Counted from the stretch's first letter, positions 28,788 to 40,993 are shown. The stretch: 64,000 nt of DNA from Diplonema japonicum (GCA_964019335.1 OZ025729.1:62001-126000); one strand, 5' to 3'. Program-made: numbers and translations. The notes: generated by a model from the sequence alone, not told the origin.

Positions 28788-30159
28788 TAAAAAAAAAAAA
28801 AAAATAGCAGGAAATTGCAAAAAAAAAAAAAAAAAAGAAGAGAAAAAAAAAAAAAATGAAAAGAGAAGAAAAGAAAAAGAAGGGGTATCAAAGATACCCT
28901 GTAAGCCCTTGAACCATTTGTTTTGATTTAGTTTTTTTGTTGCATACAAAAGAGAGCGTTAAAAATGCTTCTGTCCTCTCTCTCAATCGTTCTAATTCAG
29001 ACCGTCCAAGCATTCTTCAGCACAGAAGGGAAGTTACATACGGCGGCGTAGAAAATCCTTTCCTTTTTTTTTTTTTTATCCAACCTCCCTTTACACCTTC
29101 TCGATTTGTGTGGTGGCACCGCAGTCGCAGAAAAAAAAAAGAAAAAAAAAAAAGAAAATGATAGGCGAGTTAGCAATAGTTACAAACCTTTTTTCTCCCT
29201 CTTTTTTTTCCTTCTCCCCCCTTCCCCCCCCTCTTTTTTTTTTAAACCTTTTTTTTTTTTTTTGAAGGAGGGAATTCTCTTTGTTACCAGCGCTCGTGCG
29301 CACAACACTTTCTTTCGGTTCCGATATCAAGAGTGGCGACTCTTTCCCCCCCCCCCCCCCCCCCTCTTCTTTTCTGTGTTTCTCCTATCTTCCTCTGCCG
29401 GCTCGTAGTAGAACCAATTTAGCAAGAAGTCTTCGCGGTTTAAGGGAAAAATTGCCTCCTAGTAGTACAAGGTTTTTCCCTCTTTTTTTTTTTTTCTCTT
29501 CTCACTCTTTCCAAGCTTGCTTCTTCTAGCAGCTTTTTATAGCTGTTTATTTCGTGAGTCGTTTTATTTCACTCACTTCGTCATTTGAGTCACTTGTTTT
29601 TTTTTTTCCCCACACAGGTCAGCTTTTCTTGGGTGATTTCCCTAAGGTAATATGGGGTGGCTATTTCGCAGTGTCATTTTAAGGGGGAAGTAAAGCACTT
29701 ATTCCCACTTTTAAGTCGAAATACCCCCACCCTAAAAAGTTTCTCAAGGGGGTTGGGTACATTTTTTCCCCACGACAAGACCCAATTTTTTCACACTAAA
29801 GCCCATAATTTAAATTATGAGGCCAGCGAAGTGAAGAAAATGACGAAGAGTGAAATAAAGAATGGAAATGGTCTGAAGAAAAAAAAAAAAAGAAAAAAAA
29901 AAGAAAATCTAGTTTTCCTTTTCTTCTGTTCATCGTGGGGATAAGCTTGTCTCTCTCTTTGCTTCCCCCCCCCCCCCCCCCCCCCTCCCCACGCACTTGT
30001 CCCACCATTATATTTTAAGTCTTATTACAGCACCTATTGCCGCCCCTTGGAGGTGGATAATTCGCAAAGTTTACCGCTATTTTTATTATATTTTTTTTCT
30101 TGTTTCTTTTTTATTCTTTCTCTCTTTTTAAAGCACTGCGCACTATCTAGGTTTAAAAC
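28788..30159. other. Spacer upstream of PAT-4
   Basis: No gene. It contains a copy of the TTCAGCACAGAAGGG repeat (29017-29033), the 29723-29850 repeat and a C run at 29965-29985. A pyrimidine tract (30090-30135) is followed by CTATCTAG at 30151, a likely trans-splice acceptor just upstream of the PAT-4 ATG. Confidence 0.5.
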
Positions 30160-33100
30160 ATGCGGGAATGCTGCCACTACTTCATAATCCTCCTCAGCAG
30201 TGTGCACCTTGCGACTTCGCTGCCCACAACGTACCAGGAGGCCCCTGTAGTGGTGGACCACACGAACTGCTTCAACAGTGCAGGATGGTGTAAGTGCTCA
30301 GCAGGCAAGATGATGACTGGTATGCAGAAGAGTAGCTGCGAGGACCTTTACTGCTTGGAAGGGTACCACTGTGCAAGGCCCGCCGGCAGCACAGGTGTCG
30401 GGAGCTGTGTCAGTGTCAGCGTGGATGCTCCTCTCAACAGTGGGAACAACAAAGCTGCCTGCCCGGCTGGCAAGATGCTCAACGGCATCTACAGAGCCGC
30501 CTGCGAGGCCCTCTCTTGCATCGACCAGTTCGAGTGCTGTGAGTTCACCCACCCTGACGGTGTGTACAGCTATGGGGCCGACCAGACAGTGGACTGGATC
30601 ACCTGCTTCGACGGCACGCATGTGTGGTGCGACGTCCCCACCAGCACTTACATGGCAGGCTTTCACCGTCGCGACAGCTCCAATAACCTTAGGGCCATCG
30701 ACTACGGAGAATACAGGCAACTCACCTTCACTCCCAACCCCACACCTGCTCCTGCAACACCTGCACCAGCAACGCCGGCTCCTGCAACACCTGCTCCTGC
30801 TACAACAGCTCCAGCAACATCCGCACCAGCAACTCCAGCCCCAGCTACAACTGCTCCTGCAACGTCAGCACCCGCAACACCGGCCCCTGCAACTCCAGCT
30901 CCTGCAACACCGGCCCCTGCTACAACAGCACCTGCCACACCTGCACCAGCAACACCCGCACCAGCAACTCCAGCCCCAGCTACAACTGCTCCTGCAACAT
31001 CAGCCCCTGCTACAACAGCTCCTGCAACACCAGCCCCGGCTACAACTGCTCCTGCAACACCTGCACCAGCAACTCCAGCCCCTGCTACAACAGCTCCTGC
31101 AACACCTGCACCAGCAACTCCAGCCCCGGCTACAACTGCCCCTGCTACAACAGCTCCTGCAACACCAGCCCCGGCTACAACTGCTCCTGCAACACCTGCA
31201 CCAGCAACTCCAGCCCCGGCTACAACTGCCCCTGCTACAACAGCTCCTGCAACGTCAGCTCCTGCAACTCCAGCCCCTGCTACACCTGCCCCTGCAACAC
31301 CATCCCCTGCGACACCTGCTCCTGCTACACCAGCCCCTACAACACCAGCTCCAGCTACATCTGCACCAGCAACGTCAGCCCCCGCCACACCAGCCCCTGC
31401 AACACTATCCCCTGCAACAGACGCACCCGCAACACCAGCTCCTGCGACACCATCCCCTGCAACAGCGTCACCAGCAACCCAAGCACCTGATACACAGGCA
31501 CCAAGCACCCCTGCCCCTGACACACAACCGCCAAGCACCTCAGTGCCGAGCACCTCAGCCCCTGCAACGGCGGCACCAGCAACACCGAGCCCTGACACCT
31601 TGGTTCCTGGGGACACAGGGGCACCAGCAACACCTGCACCCGACACGGCAACACCGACCACGGCACCCGACACCCAGGCGCCTCTCACGGTCGCACCTTC
31701 AACACCGGCCCCCGATACACAAGCACCGTCGACTCCTGCTCCTGCAACGGTGGCCCCCGACACTCCAGCTCCTGCAACCTCTGCCCCGGCGACAACCGCA
31801 CCAGCGACAACCACACCGGCTACCCTCACCCCGGGCACAACCGCGGCACCTCCGACGGGATCACCTCCGACCGCTGTTCCAACAACAGCACCTGACACGG
31901 CAGCTCCTGCGACCCCTGCCCCTGCAACCTTGGCACCCGACACCCTCTCACCTGTGACCCCCTCCCCCCTCACAACGGCACCTTCAACCCTTTCCCCGGC
32001 CACAACACCACCTCTTACTCAGGCACCCTTGACCCCCTCTCCCCTCACATTAGCCCCGACCACAACCTCACCTGCAACCCAGGCACCTTCCACCTCTTCT
32101 CCTCCCACACTGACTCCTTCAACCTTCACCTTCGCCCCTCCTCCAACCGGAGTACCTCCGACCTTCGCCCCTCCTCCAACTTTCGCCCCGGCTCTTCCTG
32201 CGACCTCTCCTCCCACCTTCGCCCCTCCTCTCACTTTGGCCCCACCCACCACTCCAGCACCCGACACCCTCGCCCCGGCTCCTCCAACACTCTCCCCACC
32301 CACCTCTGTCCCGACCACGACCACAGCTCCTTCAACTCCAGCACCGGACACGCAAGCACCCGGGACACTGGCACCCACCGGGACAGCAACGTTTTCCCCC
32401 GCCACGAACCTCCCGGGACCACCAGCAGGGACCTCGGAACCCGAGACAGCTGTTCGGGAGACGGCGGCACCAACCACGGCACCCAGGACCCCTGCCCCCG
32501 AGTTCGACAAGAAGGAGACGATCTCGACGATAGGCGGGGTGACCGCTGGGGCGGCCTCTCTGGGGGCGGCGGGGAGTGCGGCGGCGGCGACGCGGCTGGT
32601 GCTGATCGCGGATGCGTGTCCGAAGAACGGGGTGAAGCGAAAGTTCCCCTTCCCGCTGCACCCCACGGGGATCTCGGTGCAGGGGAGCGAGGCGGCTGGG
32701 GCTGTGATCGGGAACTTCTCCATCGTGATCGGCTTCACGCTTCTGATGGCGGTGGCCCTCCTCATCTTCCAGAAGGCGGGGAAGCTGTGCCTCCCGGCCC
32801 TGTTCGAGGGGCTGGACACTCAGGGGTGGCTCCGCTTTCCCTCTGTCTCCCTGTTCATCTTCCAGTGGCTGTACCAGGGGACCACCCTTGGATCGATGAT
32901 CCTTCTCATATACCCCTCTGATGCTGGGGAGGTGATTTTGGGGGTCGTCTCCCTGATCCTGTGCGTGGGGGTCCCGCTCCTGGTCTTCCGGGTGGTGTCG
33001 CGGGATGTGGGGAAGAAGGCAGTGTACAGCATCGACACGGTGAAGAAGGGGAGGCTGTACGTGGCGCTGTGCGGGCCTGGGGAGTGGGTGTCTGTGGGGT

Positions 33101-33834
33101 CGGACGTGCACTGGGTGAACAGGTTCGCGTCTGTGATGAGGTCGTACACGCAGCGGGCGGCCTGGTTCACTGTGATCGAGTTCGCAGGGTCGTTCAGCTT
33201 GGCGGCCTTGGGGACCCTGAACACGGAGTCGTGGGTTGGGTGCGGACACGTGAAGGTTGCGATGTGCATGGTGTTTGCCACGATGGTTGGGCTGGAGGGG
33301 GCCCTGTGGCCGCATGCTCGGGCGAAGGACAACATCGCAGACTTCGTTCTTCTCGGGATGCAGGGGGCCGCCTTGCTCCTCATGGCGGGTGGCTTCTACA
33401 AGGAGAAGGACATCGGGGACGACCAGCTCCACGACATCGCAGGGCTGCTCTTCCTCGTCTCGGGGGTCTTCCTCCTTGTGAAGGCTGTCACCGACCTCCT
33501 CACAGAGGCTTTTGTCGTCCTCACGGGGCGCCGCAGGAGGCTTCAGGCGGATGCATGGGTGAAGGAACAAGAGAACTCACAATGTGGTTCTTTAGTACTA
33601 GCAGGGGACGCTGAACTCGAGCTCTCGATGCTTGGAGGGGAGAGGGAGAGAAGCTTCTCTCGGGGTACTTACATTTCCCCTGCAACTGGTCCAGCGAGTA
33701 ACACCGCCACGGGAACGAGTTTTTCATTTCCTACTACAAGTGCATCTACTGTGTCTTCTACTCACCTTAAGCAGCACCAGTCTGCTGCAAGAAGAGAATT
33801 GCTTTCAATTAAAAACAAGAAGGTTGAAGTCTAG
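30160..33834 (+). CDS. PAT-4: Cys-rich head, PAT-stalk polytopic surface protein
   Basis: The 1224-residue protein starts with a signal peptide MRECCHYFIILLSSVHLATS. Unit 1 of the head is specific (FNSAGWCKCSAG, MQKSSCEDLYCLEGYHC). Unit 2 is nearly identical to PAT-1 and PAT-2, and unit 3 (DWITCFDGTHVWCDVP) is specific. The head is thus a patchwork. The proximal stalk is rich in TTAPAT units not dominant elsewhere. The common block begins near 31404 and runs to about 33560. One membrane-domain residue differs from the other copies (Val for Ala in ATMVGLEG). The tail is unique until LKQHQSAARRELL and ends VEV. Confidence 0.88.
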   Translation: MRECCHYFIILLSSVHLATSLPTTYQEAPVVVDHTNCFNSAGWCKCSAGKMMTGMQKSSCEDLYCLEGYHCARPAGSTGVGSCVSVSVDAPLNSGNNKAACPAGKMLNGIYRAACEALSCIDQFECCEFTHPDGVYSYGADQTVDWITCFDGTHVWCDVPTSTYMAGFHRRDSSNNLRAIDYGEYRQLTFTPNPTPAPATPAPATPAPATPAPATTAPATSAPATPAPATTAPATSAPATPAPATPAPATPAPATTAPATPAPATPAPATPAPATTAPATSAPATTAPATPAPATTAPATPAPATPAPATTAPATPAPATPAPATTAPATTAPATPAPATTAPATPAPATPAPATTAPATTAPATSAPATPAPATPAPATPSPATPAPATPAPTTPAPATSAPATSAPATPAPATLSPATDAPATPAPATPSPATASPATQAPDTQAPSTPAPDTQPPSTSVPSTSAPATAAPATPSPDTLVPGDTGAPATPAPDTATPTTAPDTQAPLTVAPSTPAPDTQAPSTPAPATVAPDTPAPATSAPATTAPATTTPATLTPGTTAAPPTGSPPTAVPTTAPDTAAPATPAPATLAPDTLSPVTPSPLTTAPSTLSPATTPPLTQAPLTPSPLTLAPTTTSPATQAPSTSSPPTLTPSTFTFAPPPTGVPPTFAPPPTFAPALPATSPPTFAPPLTLAPPTTPAPDTLAPAPPTLSPPTSVPTTTTAPSTPAPDTQAPGTLAPTGTATFSPATNLPGPPAGTSEPETAVRETAAPTTAPRTPAPEFDKKETISTIGGVTAGAASLGAAGSAAAATRLVLIADACPKNGVKRKFPFPLHPTGISVQGSEAAGAVIGNFSIVIGFTLLMAVALLIFQKAGKLCLPALFEGLDTQGWLRFPSVSLFIFQWLYQGTTLGSMILLIYPSDAGEVILGVVSLILCVGVPLLVFRVVSRDVGKKAVYSIDTVKKGRLYVALCGPGEWVSVGSDVHWVNRFASVMRSYTQRAAWFTVIEFAGSFSLAALGTLNTESWVGCGHVKVAMCMVFATMVGLEGALWPHARAKDNIADFVLLGMQGAALLLMAGGFYKEKDIGDDQLHDIAGLLFLVSGVFLLVKAVTDLLTEAFVVLTGRRRRLQADAWVKEQENSQCGSLVLAGDAELELSMLGGERERSFSRGTYISPATGPASNTATGTSFSFPTTSASTVSSTHLKQHQSAARRELLSIKNKKVEV
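30739..32500 (+). repeat. PAT-4 stalk-coding repeat
   Basis: 15-bp units; the first 650 bp or so are nearly uniform [10 protein letters not shown] units, then the block shared with PAT-1 to PAT-3. Confidence 0.85.
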
Positions 33835-34779
33835 TTGTTTATTTCTTTGCGTTTGTTTCTCACTCATTATTCTTCACTCTTTTTTTTTTTGTTTTGTTTT
33901 TGTTTTTGTTTTTGTTTAGTCACCTCCGGAGTGGGGGGATGGACATTAAAAATGTTCTATTTGATATCGCGAAAAAAATAAAGTGAGTTCGATAGTAATG
34001 GTCGTTCTGCCTTCATGTCATAAGGCCTTCCCTCCACTCCTGCGAAAAGATGTAAGGTATAGACATACAAAGAGGAACAGGTAGAAGAAAAAAAGAGTAC
34101 GAAAGAAAAAAAGGAAACAAAGAAGCAAAGTATCCCTCTTAGCTGAAGGGTGTAGCCGTCCTCTGTTTTCTCTCTTGGTCATCGACTCCCTCTCCTCTCC
34201 CCCCTCCTCTTTTTTTTCATACACTAAAAAAAACTGTATCGTGGGTTACTGGGGTGAAGGTTGTGCTTTAATAAAGTACTTCATCCAAGTATTGTTGTGC
34301 CTATGTATGGGACAGCCCCTTCCCCACTTTTTTCTTTTTCTTTTTTTTGAAAGAACTTTTTTTTTTCCCCCCCACCCCCTTCCCCGGACTCTTCTCCTGA
34401 GGCATTTTCTATTTTTTTTTTTTCCCGTTCACGTGGTACTAAAGAAAAATAAGAAGAAAAAAAAAAGTAAACCCCGTTTCGTGATATTTTGTGTGGGTGG
34501 GTTGGGGGGGTGGGTGGGGCTTGGGAAATATGGGGGGAGGGAAAAAATAAAAATATGAAACAGCCTTTGAGGGGTTTTCTTTTTTTTCCATATTTTTAGT
34601 TCCCCCCCCTTCCCCTCCCCTCCCCTCCCCTCCACACTGAATGCTTGCGAACCATCGCCAACGTAAAAAAGACTCTAATCGTATACCCTGTTCTTTTTTT
34701 TTTTTTGGATCAGGGGAAAAGAAAAAAAAGTACCACGTTGAAATTCAAGGAAAAGAAAATAAGAGTAACTGGCCTCAAG

Positions 34780-34817
<38 letters not shown>

Positions 34818-34949
34818 ATCAAAAAGAAAAGAAGAAAAAAAATCGTCTTGGCATCCAACAAAGTAACCCTCTCAGCAGATCTGTAATTTCAGCGGCTAAA
34901 AGACGGGCCTCTGCAAAAATAAAGCCATCTCTGACGCAGTTGCAGCATT

Positions 34950-34998
<49 letters not shown>

Positions 34999-35710
34999 CC
35001 GCCTGCCTGTTCACATCCTTGTGCATCAATATATATTAATCAATATATGCCCCCCTCTTTTAAAAATCTTTTTACTTCCCGTAAAGTCTAAAGAGGGTGC
35101 AAACCCAACAATAGAGGACTACTTTCTCCTCGAGCCAAACCGCCCCCCCCCCCCCCCCCCTACCTTTATGCAAAGATGCCAACATAAAATGTTCTTGAAA
35201 GAAAAGTTCAACAAAGAAAAAAAAAAAAAAGATTCTCCAGCGGCTTCCAACCCCACCAATGTCTGTTTCAATCAATTCCACCTTTCGAGCCATAGGCATA
35301 TGTTTTTTTTTTTTTTAAATTCGTTAGACAGGCCGTTTTTTTTTTTTTTTTTCCTCTTTCTTTTTTTCTATTTTTCTTTTGATAACCCGGGAGGAAGGTC
35401 TGGGGGGCGGTTCTGTCCAGGGAGTAGGGGGCTCCTCACTGTGCATCATTGGCCGTTTTTTTGTGCAAGAACGAGTCTTTGACTTTGTATAAACAAAAGG
35501 AGAAGGGGTTTTTCAGGTTTTACCCGGCACAAACAACGACCAGTTCCTCTTTTTTGATGTCTAAAAGTCTTGGGTTCGATACCGACTCCTTTTTCTTTTT
35601 TGTTTTAACAAATATTATAGTCGAGGCTAAAAACTAGTTGAAGGCAGCGTAATGAGCTATTTTATTAGGTAACCGCCGCTCGTGCGCACAAACAAATGAA
35701 ATGCCAAGCT

Positions 35711-35760
<50 letters not shown>

Positions 35761-35763
35761 TTA
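33835..35763. other. Spacer between PAT-4 and the left pogo-like element
   Basis: No gene. Homopolymer-rich, with T-rich (34940-34998) and C-rich (35141-35160) runs. R1 repeat copy 2 lies at 35633-35692 and T46 at 35714-35759. All ORFs here are poly-Lys or poly-Phe products of A/T runs. Confidence 0.5.
35633..35692. repeat. Dispersed repeat family R1, copy 2
   Basis: Same orientation as 13163-13221. It keeps ACTAGTTGA, GCAGCG, TATTAGGTA and CGCTCGTGC in order. Confidence 0.55.
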
Positions 35764-37349
35764 CTGTAAAACGAATAATGTCGGACGGAAAAACTCCCGG
35801 ACACCAAAAAAAACCCGGACATTTTTCCGTCCGGGAGTTTTTCTGGGAAGAAGTTTTTTTACTTAAGGGGGGTAGCAGCTCCCACCACGTTTGCCTGGAA
35901 GGGCTTTATTCCTTGTGCAGGGCCAAAATGTTTACCCTGCGTGGCAGTTTGAATTTTTCTTCCCCTTTCAATGCACCAACAAACAGCACCCACGGGATCT
36001 TTAACTTCTCATAAACCCGTACTTCTTTCGTCAAATTAACCAGTTCGACTACACCCAAGGCACGTTGAGCAGCTGGCTTGTGAGGGGCCCAACTTTGGTG
36101 CTGACACCCCTGGCCAGCTCACCCCCGAGAGGTGGAGGAGATAAACTCCTTACACCGGGCCGAGAAGGCCAGTACAAACCCCCGAAAGCAGCTTGGCGGC
36201 CTCTGCCTCGGTCAGAAGACGGCAGCAACAGAGCCCCCAGTTTCTTCCAGACGGAAATACTATTCCACCCTACCACACCCTGGCCGCCGCGACGCCGTGA
36301 TAGCAGTGTATCGCCCAATACAGGATTTAGCATCCTTCGGGGGCTGAAAGGTTTTTGCTTGAGTCGATAGGTAAAACAGGCTTGGCGAGCCTATCCCAGC
36401 ACAACAAATATGCACCTATGCAGAAGGGCTGCTGCGCGCCAATCCAGCCCGAAAGACAGACCTGGTAGACTTTGGTGGGGCACTGTCCTTTTCCACTGGC
36501 TACAAAACTTTGCAGCAAGAAAGACAAAAGCCGCAAGCCACCTCCGGAAAGCCCGGAAACGAGAAAGACAACGAGAAGGCACGCTGTTTCACCATGGAAT
36601 ATAGGTCCATAATCGACACCCATAAAGTAAGGGAATTAGTCTGGAATACGGGGTTAAAAACTAAAACGAAAAGGGGTGCTAAGGTCGTAAAAGTCCGTGG
36701 CTGGCTGTTTCCTTGGCTGGATGAGTTGCATCCGCAACTTAAATACAAAGGCAAAGCGGAAACGCAACCGGCAGGGATTATCCGTGCCCAGGTCAAGCAC
36801 CTGCCCATCGAATGGAGCCTAACGGCATCGCCCAATCATTGGGCTAATTATGATACTCGGTATCTGGGTTACAGAACTGTTTCTTCCTTTTTTGCTATAA
36901 ATCATCGATTCCCATGGTTTTGCCGAACGGGCCGGTTCTGCTGCTTGTCGGCGACCACAACTCTATGCCTATGGGTTCGTAGAGTTGTTCGCAGGCGCAA
37001 ACGTGCACATTGCTTTTGTCCCCCTGGGCTCACCTACATGGTTCAACCGATGGATATTGGGTTGAACGCAGCTGTAAAGCATCTATTAAGAAAGGTAGTA
37101 GGCCACACGAAGGCTCGACAAGCTGATTGCCTCAGGGGCAGCAAGGGAGGACAAAGATGTAGAAAGGGAACCCTGGGGATTTCTTCGCGCGGTTGCCGTT
37201 TGCAGCCAGTATGTAGGTGGTTGTGGACCAGGCCCCCTGACGGCCTTACCTAAAAAAAATTCTCGGACGGAAAAACTCTCGGACGGAAGAATTCCCGGAC
37301 GCCAAAAAAACTCGGACATTTTTCCGTCCGAGAGTTTTTCGTTTTACAG
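35764..37349 (+). mobile_element. pogo/Tigger-like DNA transposon, copy 1
   Basis: The 1586-bp element is bounded by CTGTAAAACGA and its inverse TCGTTTTACAG and flanked by TA on both sides (35762-35763, 37350-37351), the target duplication of the Tc1/mariner superfamily. Each end also carries an internal hairpin built from GGACGGAAAAACTCCCGG and its complement. The interior encodes a decayed DDE_1-type transposase. Confidence 0.85.
36510..37253 (+). pseudogene. Decayed pogo-like (DDE_1) transposase, copy 1
   Basis: The C-terminal part reads CPPGLTYMVQPMDIGLNAAV, the pogo/Tigger/jerky pattern in which a PP..T...QP(L/M)D(V/I)G motif follows the second catalytic Asp. Just upstream, another frame reads PVLLLVGDHNS and then breaks. 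Relative to copy 2, 10 bp are missing near 36964, removing part of the DHNSH region and shifting frame. The enzyme cannot be active. Confidence 0.7.
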
Positions 37350-38071
37350 TATTTCAAAAAAATGATTTTATAGCAAAATGCAACTTGTGCCCTTCGCAGC
37401 TTTCTAAAAACCTTTTTTTGCTCGTGCGAACAGCAAAGACATATAGTTCTATACAGGGAAAATTTCCTGTGAAGATGGTGCGCCTTCAAGCTGTTGCTAG
37501 CACTGGTTGCCGTCATGCTGGCTTTGGACCCCCCCGTGTATGCATACAAGGGCTGTTTTATCGACAAAAGTAATACAAATGCTGGCAGCGTGATTTTTTA
37601 GACCAACCTTTTTTTTTTTTTTTTTTTTTTTTTTGTAATCAAGTAGACAGTGCTTGTGCAGAGCGTCACCGACACTGGCCTCCTTTATCTCACATTTTTT
37701 CCTCCTCCCCCCGCCAAAAGCCCCCCCCCCAAAAAAAAACGGAACGGGGACAGAGTGATTAGTTTCTTTCTCTTTTTCTTTCTACCGAAGGGTTGGGGGT
37801 TTTTTTTTTCTTTTTCCTTTTCTCCGTTGGCGAGATTTAGTTGCCATCGCCGGCAGTGCAGCCGAACAGAGATGATCTCCATTCGTCCAGATACGTATTG
37901 CTGTAGAGACACTGACGTCCCGTTATTTGCCCTCTTTAGTATTCCCTCCCTCCCTCCCACCTCTCTGTTCTCTTACATTTTCACGAGGCTGCTATAGCGG
38001 TCGAAAAAAAAAAAAAGAAAGAGCAGAAGAAGTTTCCTTTTTTAAAGCACACCCAGGTTGAGGGAGCGGGG
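37350..38071. other. Spacer and leader upstream of PAT-5
   Basis: No gene. An R2 repeat fragment lies at 37634-37691. The leader before the PAT-5 ATG contains CACACCCAG at 38048-38056, then GTTGAGGGAGCGGGG, the same leader as PAT-6 and PAT-7. Confidence 0.55.
38048..38071 (+). promoter_or_regulatory. Conserved 5' leader with candidate trans-splice acceptor (PAT-5)
   Basis: A pyrimidine stretch (38030-38043) is followed by CACACCCAG, then GTTGAGGGAGCGGGG up to the ATG. The same sequence precedes PAT-6 and PAT-7. AG at 38055-38056 is the likely splice point. Confidence 0.5.
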
Positions 38072-39293
38072 ATGCGGCACGGAGCACATGGTTATGTCTC
38101 ACAAGCTGCCGTCCTTCTCAGCAGTGTGCACCTCGTGGCATCGCTGCCCACAACGTACCAGGAGGCCCCTGTAGCGGTTGACCAATTTAGCTGTCTTGAT
38201 AACCAAGGGTGGTGCAGGTGTACTACGGGGAAGATGCTGACAGGGTTGTACAAAAATGGCTGCGACGCACTCTATTGCCTTGATCAGTACCACTGTGCAA
38301 GGCCCGCCGATAGCACAGGTGTCGGCGACTGTGTCACCATCAGTGTTGATGCAGCCCTCACCAACAACAATACAGGGACAAGTGGAACAGCTATCTGCCC
38401 AGCAAGCAAGATGCTCAACGGCATCTACAGAGCCGCCTGCGACGACCTCTCTTGCATCGACCAGTTCGAGTGCTGTGAGTTCACCCACCCTGACGGCACC
38501 TATGAGTACGGCGCTGAAGTGTCTGCTGACTGGGACACCTGCTTCGGTTCGTCTACAGGGTGGTGTGATGTCCCCACCGACACCTACATGGTAGGCATAA
38601 GTCGAGGTGCTACCCCCAACGACCTGACGGCCATCGACCTCGGGTGGTACAGGGAGCTGGTCTTTATCCCTAACAAAACAGATGCGCCAGACACCCCTGC
38701 ACCTGACACGCCGGCACCACCTACACTTGCACCTCCTACGCTTGCGCCTCCTACTGGTGCCCCACCCACTTCTTCACCTCTCTCACAGGCGCCTCCTACT
38801 CCTGCGCCGCCTTCTCCTGCACCTGACACCCCTGCACCTCCCACTTCTGCACCTCCAACAGCGGCATCTTCCACGCAGGCGCCTGTCTCACCTGTCCCTG
38901 TTACGATGGGACCCACTACACCATCGCCACCAACGCCGGCGCCTCTCACCCCTGTTCCAGACACACTTGCACCCGTGACACCAGTGGAGCTCCTTGTTCG
39001 GAGGGGAAAGAGCGAGCTGTCGTCAGAAGGGATACAAGAAGGAGAGGGGGAGAGGGTGGAGTGGGAGCTTCTTGGGGGCATGCTGCGGTGCGCCGGGTGC
39101 CTCGTGGAGGTGGAGGTTCGGTGGAGGGAAGGACAGGCGAGGTGCGGGGACGGGTCGGCACAGCAGTGCAAGGGAGGGGCCTGCATCGTGGTGGAAACGG
39201 ACAGGAGCCCCTCACAAAACAACGATGGCCTTGCTGGGACTGTGATGCGTACCTGCATGGCTGTAAAAGGGCAGCTTGAGACATATGAGAATG

Positions 39294-39338
<45 letters not shown>

Positions 39339-40961
39339 GCAGCATCAGCGACCTCAACAACAAGATCACTCTGTCGATAGCAGACGAGGGGTTTCGAGCG
39401 TACTCCCCGATGAGCGAGAAGCTGAAGGTTCATGTGTCTCGGGAGGTGTTCGGGGAGGAGGCGTGGGAAGAACTGTGCTCGGACCCCATGAGGAGGATTG
39501 GGGAGGGACTTGTTTGTTGGTGCAGTGGTGGTGGTGGGAACAATGATAACGGAAACGGCGAGAAGGCAACGACACCCCCTGTAGTCTTCGCAGACGGGGG
39601 CTGTGTGGCTGAGTACATGATACAGGCACAGGTTCCTGAGTTACCGAACAAGGATCAGCTGGAGGCAGTGTCCACAATAGGTGTGGGTTCGATCCTTGTG
39701 ACGTCAGCGCTGGCTCCTGTGTCTGTGGGGGCTGGGGGCGGTGTGATGCGTGTGTCCCTCCTCACGAAGGGGATGCTGTGTCCCAGCGACGGTCCGACGA
39801 AGCTCGACAGACTCGTGAACCCCTTCCAGCTCCGCATTGGGGACGACCCGAGGGTACGGGAGGTGAACGGGGCTGTTGTCGGGGGGATCCTCCTCCAGTT
39901 CGCCTTCTTCCTGCTGGGGGCCCTGTGTGTCCTGTACGTGTATGTGAAGATCAAAGCCGAAGAAGAAGAAGGAGAAGAAGGGAACGGAACAACAGGAGAA
40001 GGCGGTTCCAGGAGGTTGGAGCGGGATGGGCTGACGATGACCTACCTGGCGGCAAGGGGACGCTTCGGGTGGCTTCTCATCCCCGCTGTGTTCATGTATG
40101 GGGGAGCGGTGATGAGCTGCAGTGCGGCCCTCCTCTACAGCTCTACCTTGTTCAAGGTTTTGGGTGGGGTGGACCTCGCCCTTTTCGGGGTGGGGCTTCC
40201 TGTCTTCGCCTTCCGTGTGTCTCTGCGTGTGAAGGGCCACGCCCATGTGGAGCCATTCATCAACAACAACTTCAACAACGAAGACGAGAAGCAGCAGAAA
40301 CAACAACAACAACAACAACAACAACAGCAACAAGGGAGGCTTCGGTGGCTGTTGTGGGGTTCGTCTGAGTGGGTTGTGCACAACGGTTTCCTGGACGAGT
40401 CGTGGCAGGAGCTCCACCGGCTTGTGTACGACGGCTACAAGGAGTATGCGAGGAGCTTCCTCGGACAGGAGCTCTTGTTCACGTGCTTGCTGGGGATGGT
40501 GGAGGCGTACGAGCCGTCGACCCCGCACCAGTGCCGTGTGAAGGGGGTGCTGGTCTGTGTGTTGTTTGGGCTGTTCCTGCTGTTGCTCTTGGTGTTCCGT
40601 CCGTACCTCGCCCCCTACGAGAACGCGGCCGAGGCAGGGATCGTGGCGCTGGAGCTCATAATGTCGTGCTTCATCCTGGTGGCCCTTGGGGAGGAGCGGC
40701 CGACAGAGCACTGGTCGGCGCTGTGGGCTGGGAACCTTGCGATCGCAGTTATAAACCTCATCGTGTTGAAGTTCCTTGTGGACCTGGCGATCTTCCTGTA
40801 CGACGAGAGGGAGGTGTGGGCCTACAAGGGGGGCAAGGGGCTCTTCCTTGTCCACCTTCTCTGCTGCGGGAACAGGATGCTCCACGACGACGGGGAATGG
40901 GCTGCGGGGGTGACCCCTGACCTCCACCATGGCAGGAAGAAGGAAAGGGGGAGGATGGATG

Positions 40962-40993
<32 letters not shown>

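Noticed and set aside
39293-39337. AAC run as a sign of sequencing error in PAT-5
   Set aside because: The run keeps the frame, and similar AAC/CAA runs occur elsewhere in the same gene without breaking it.
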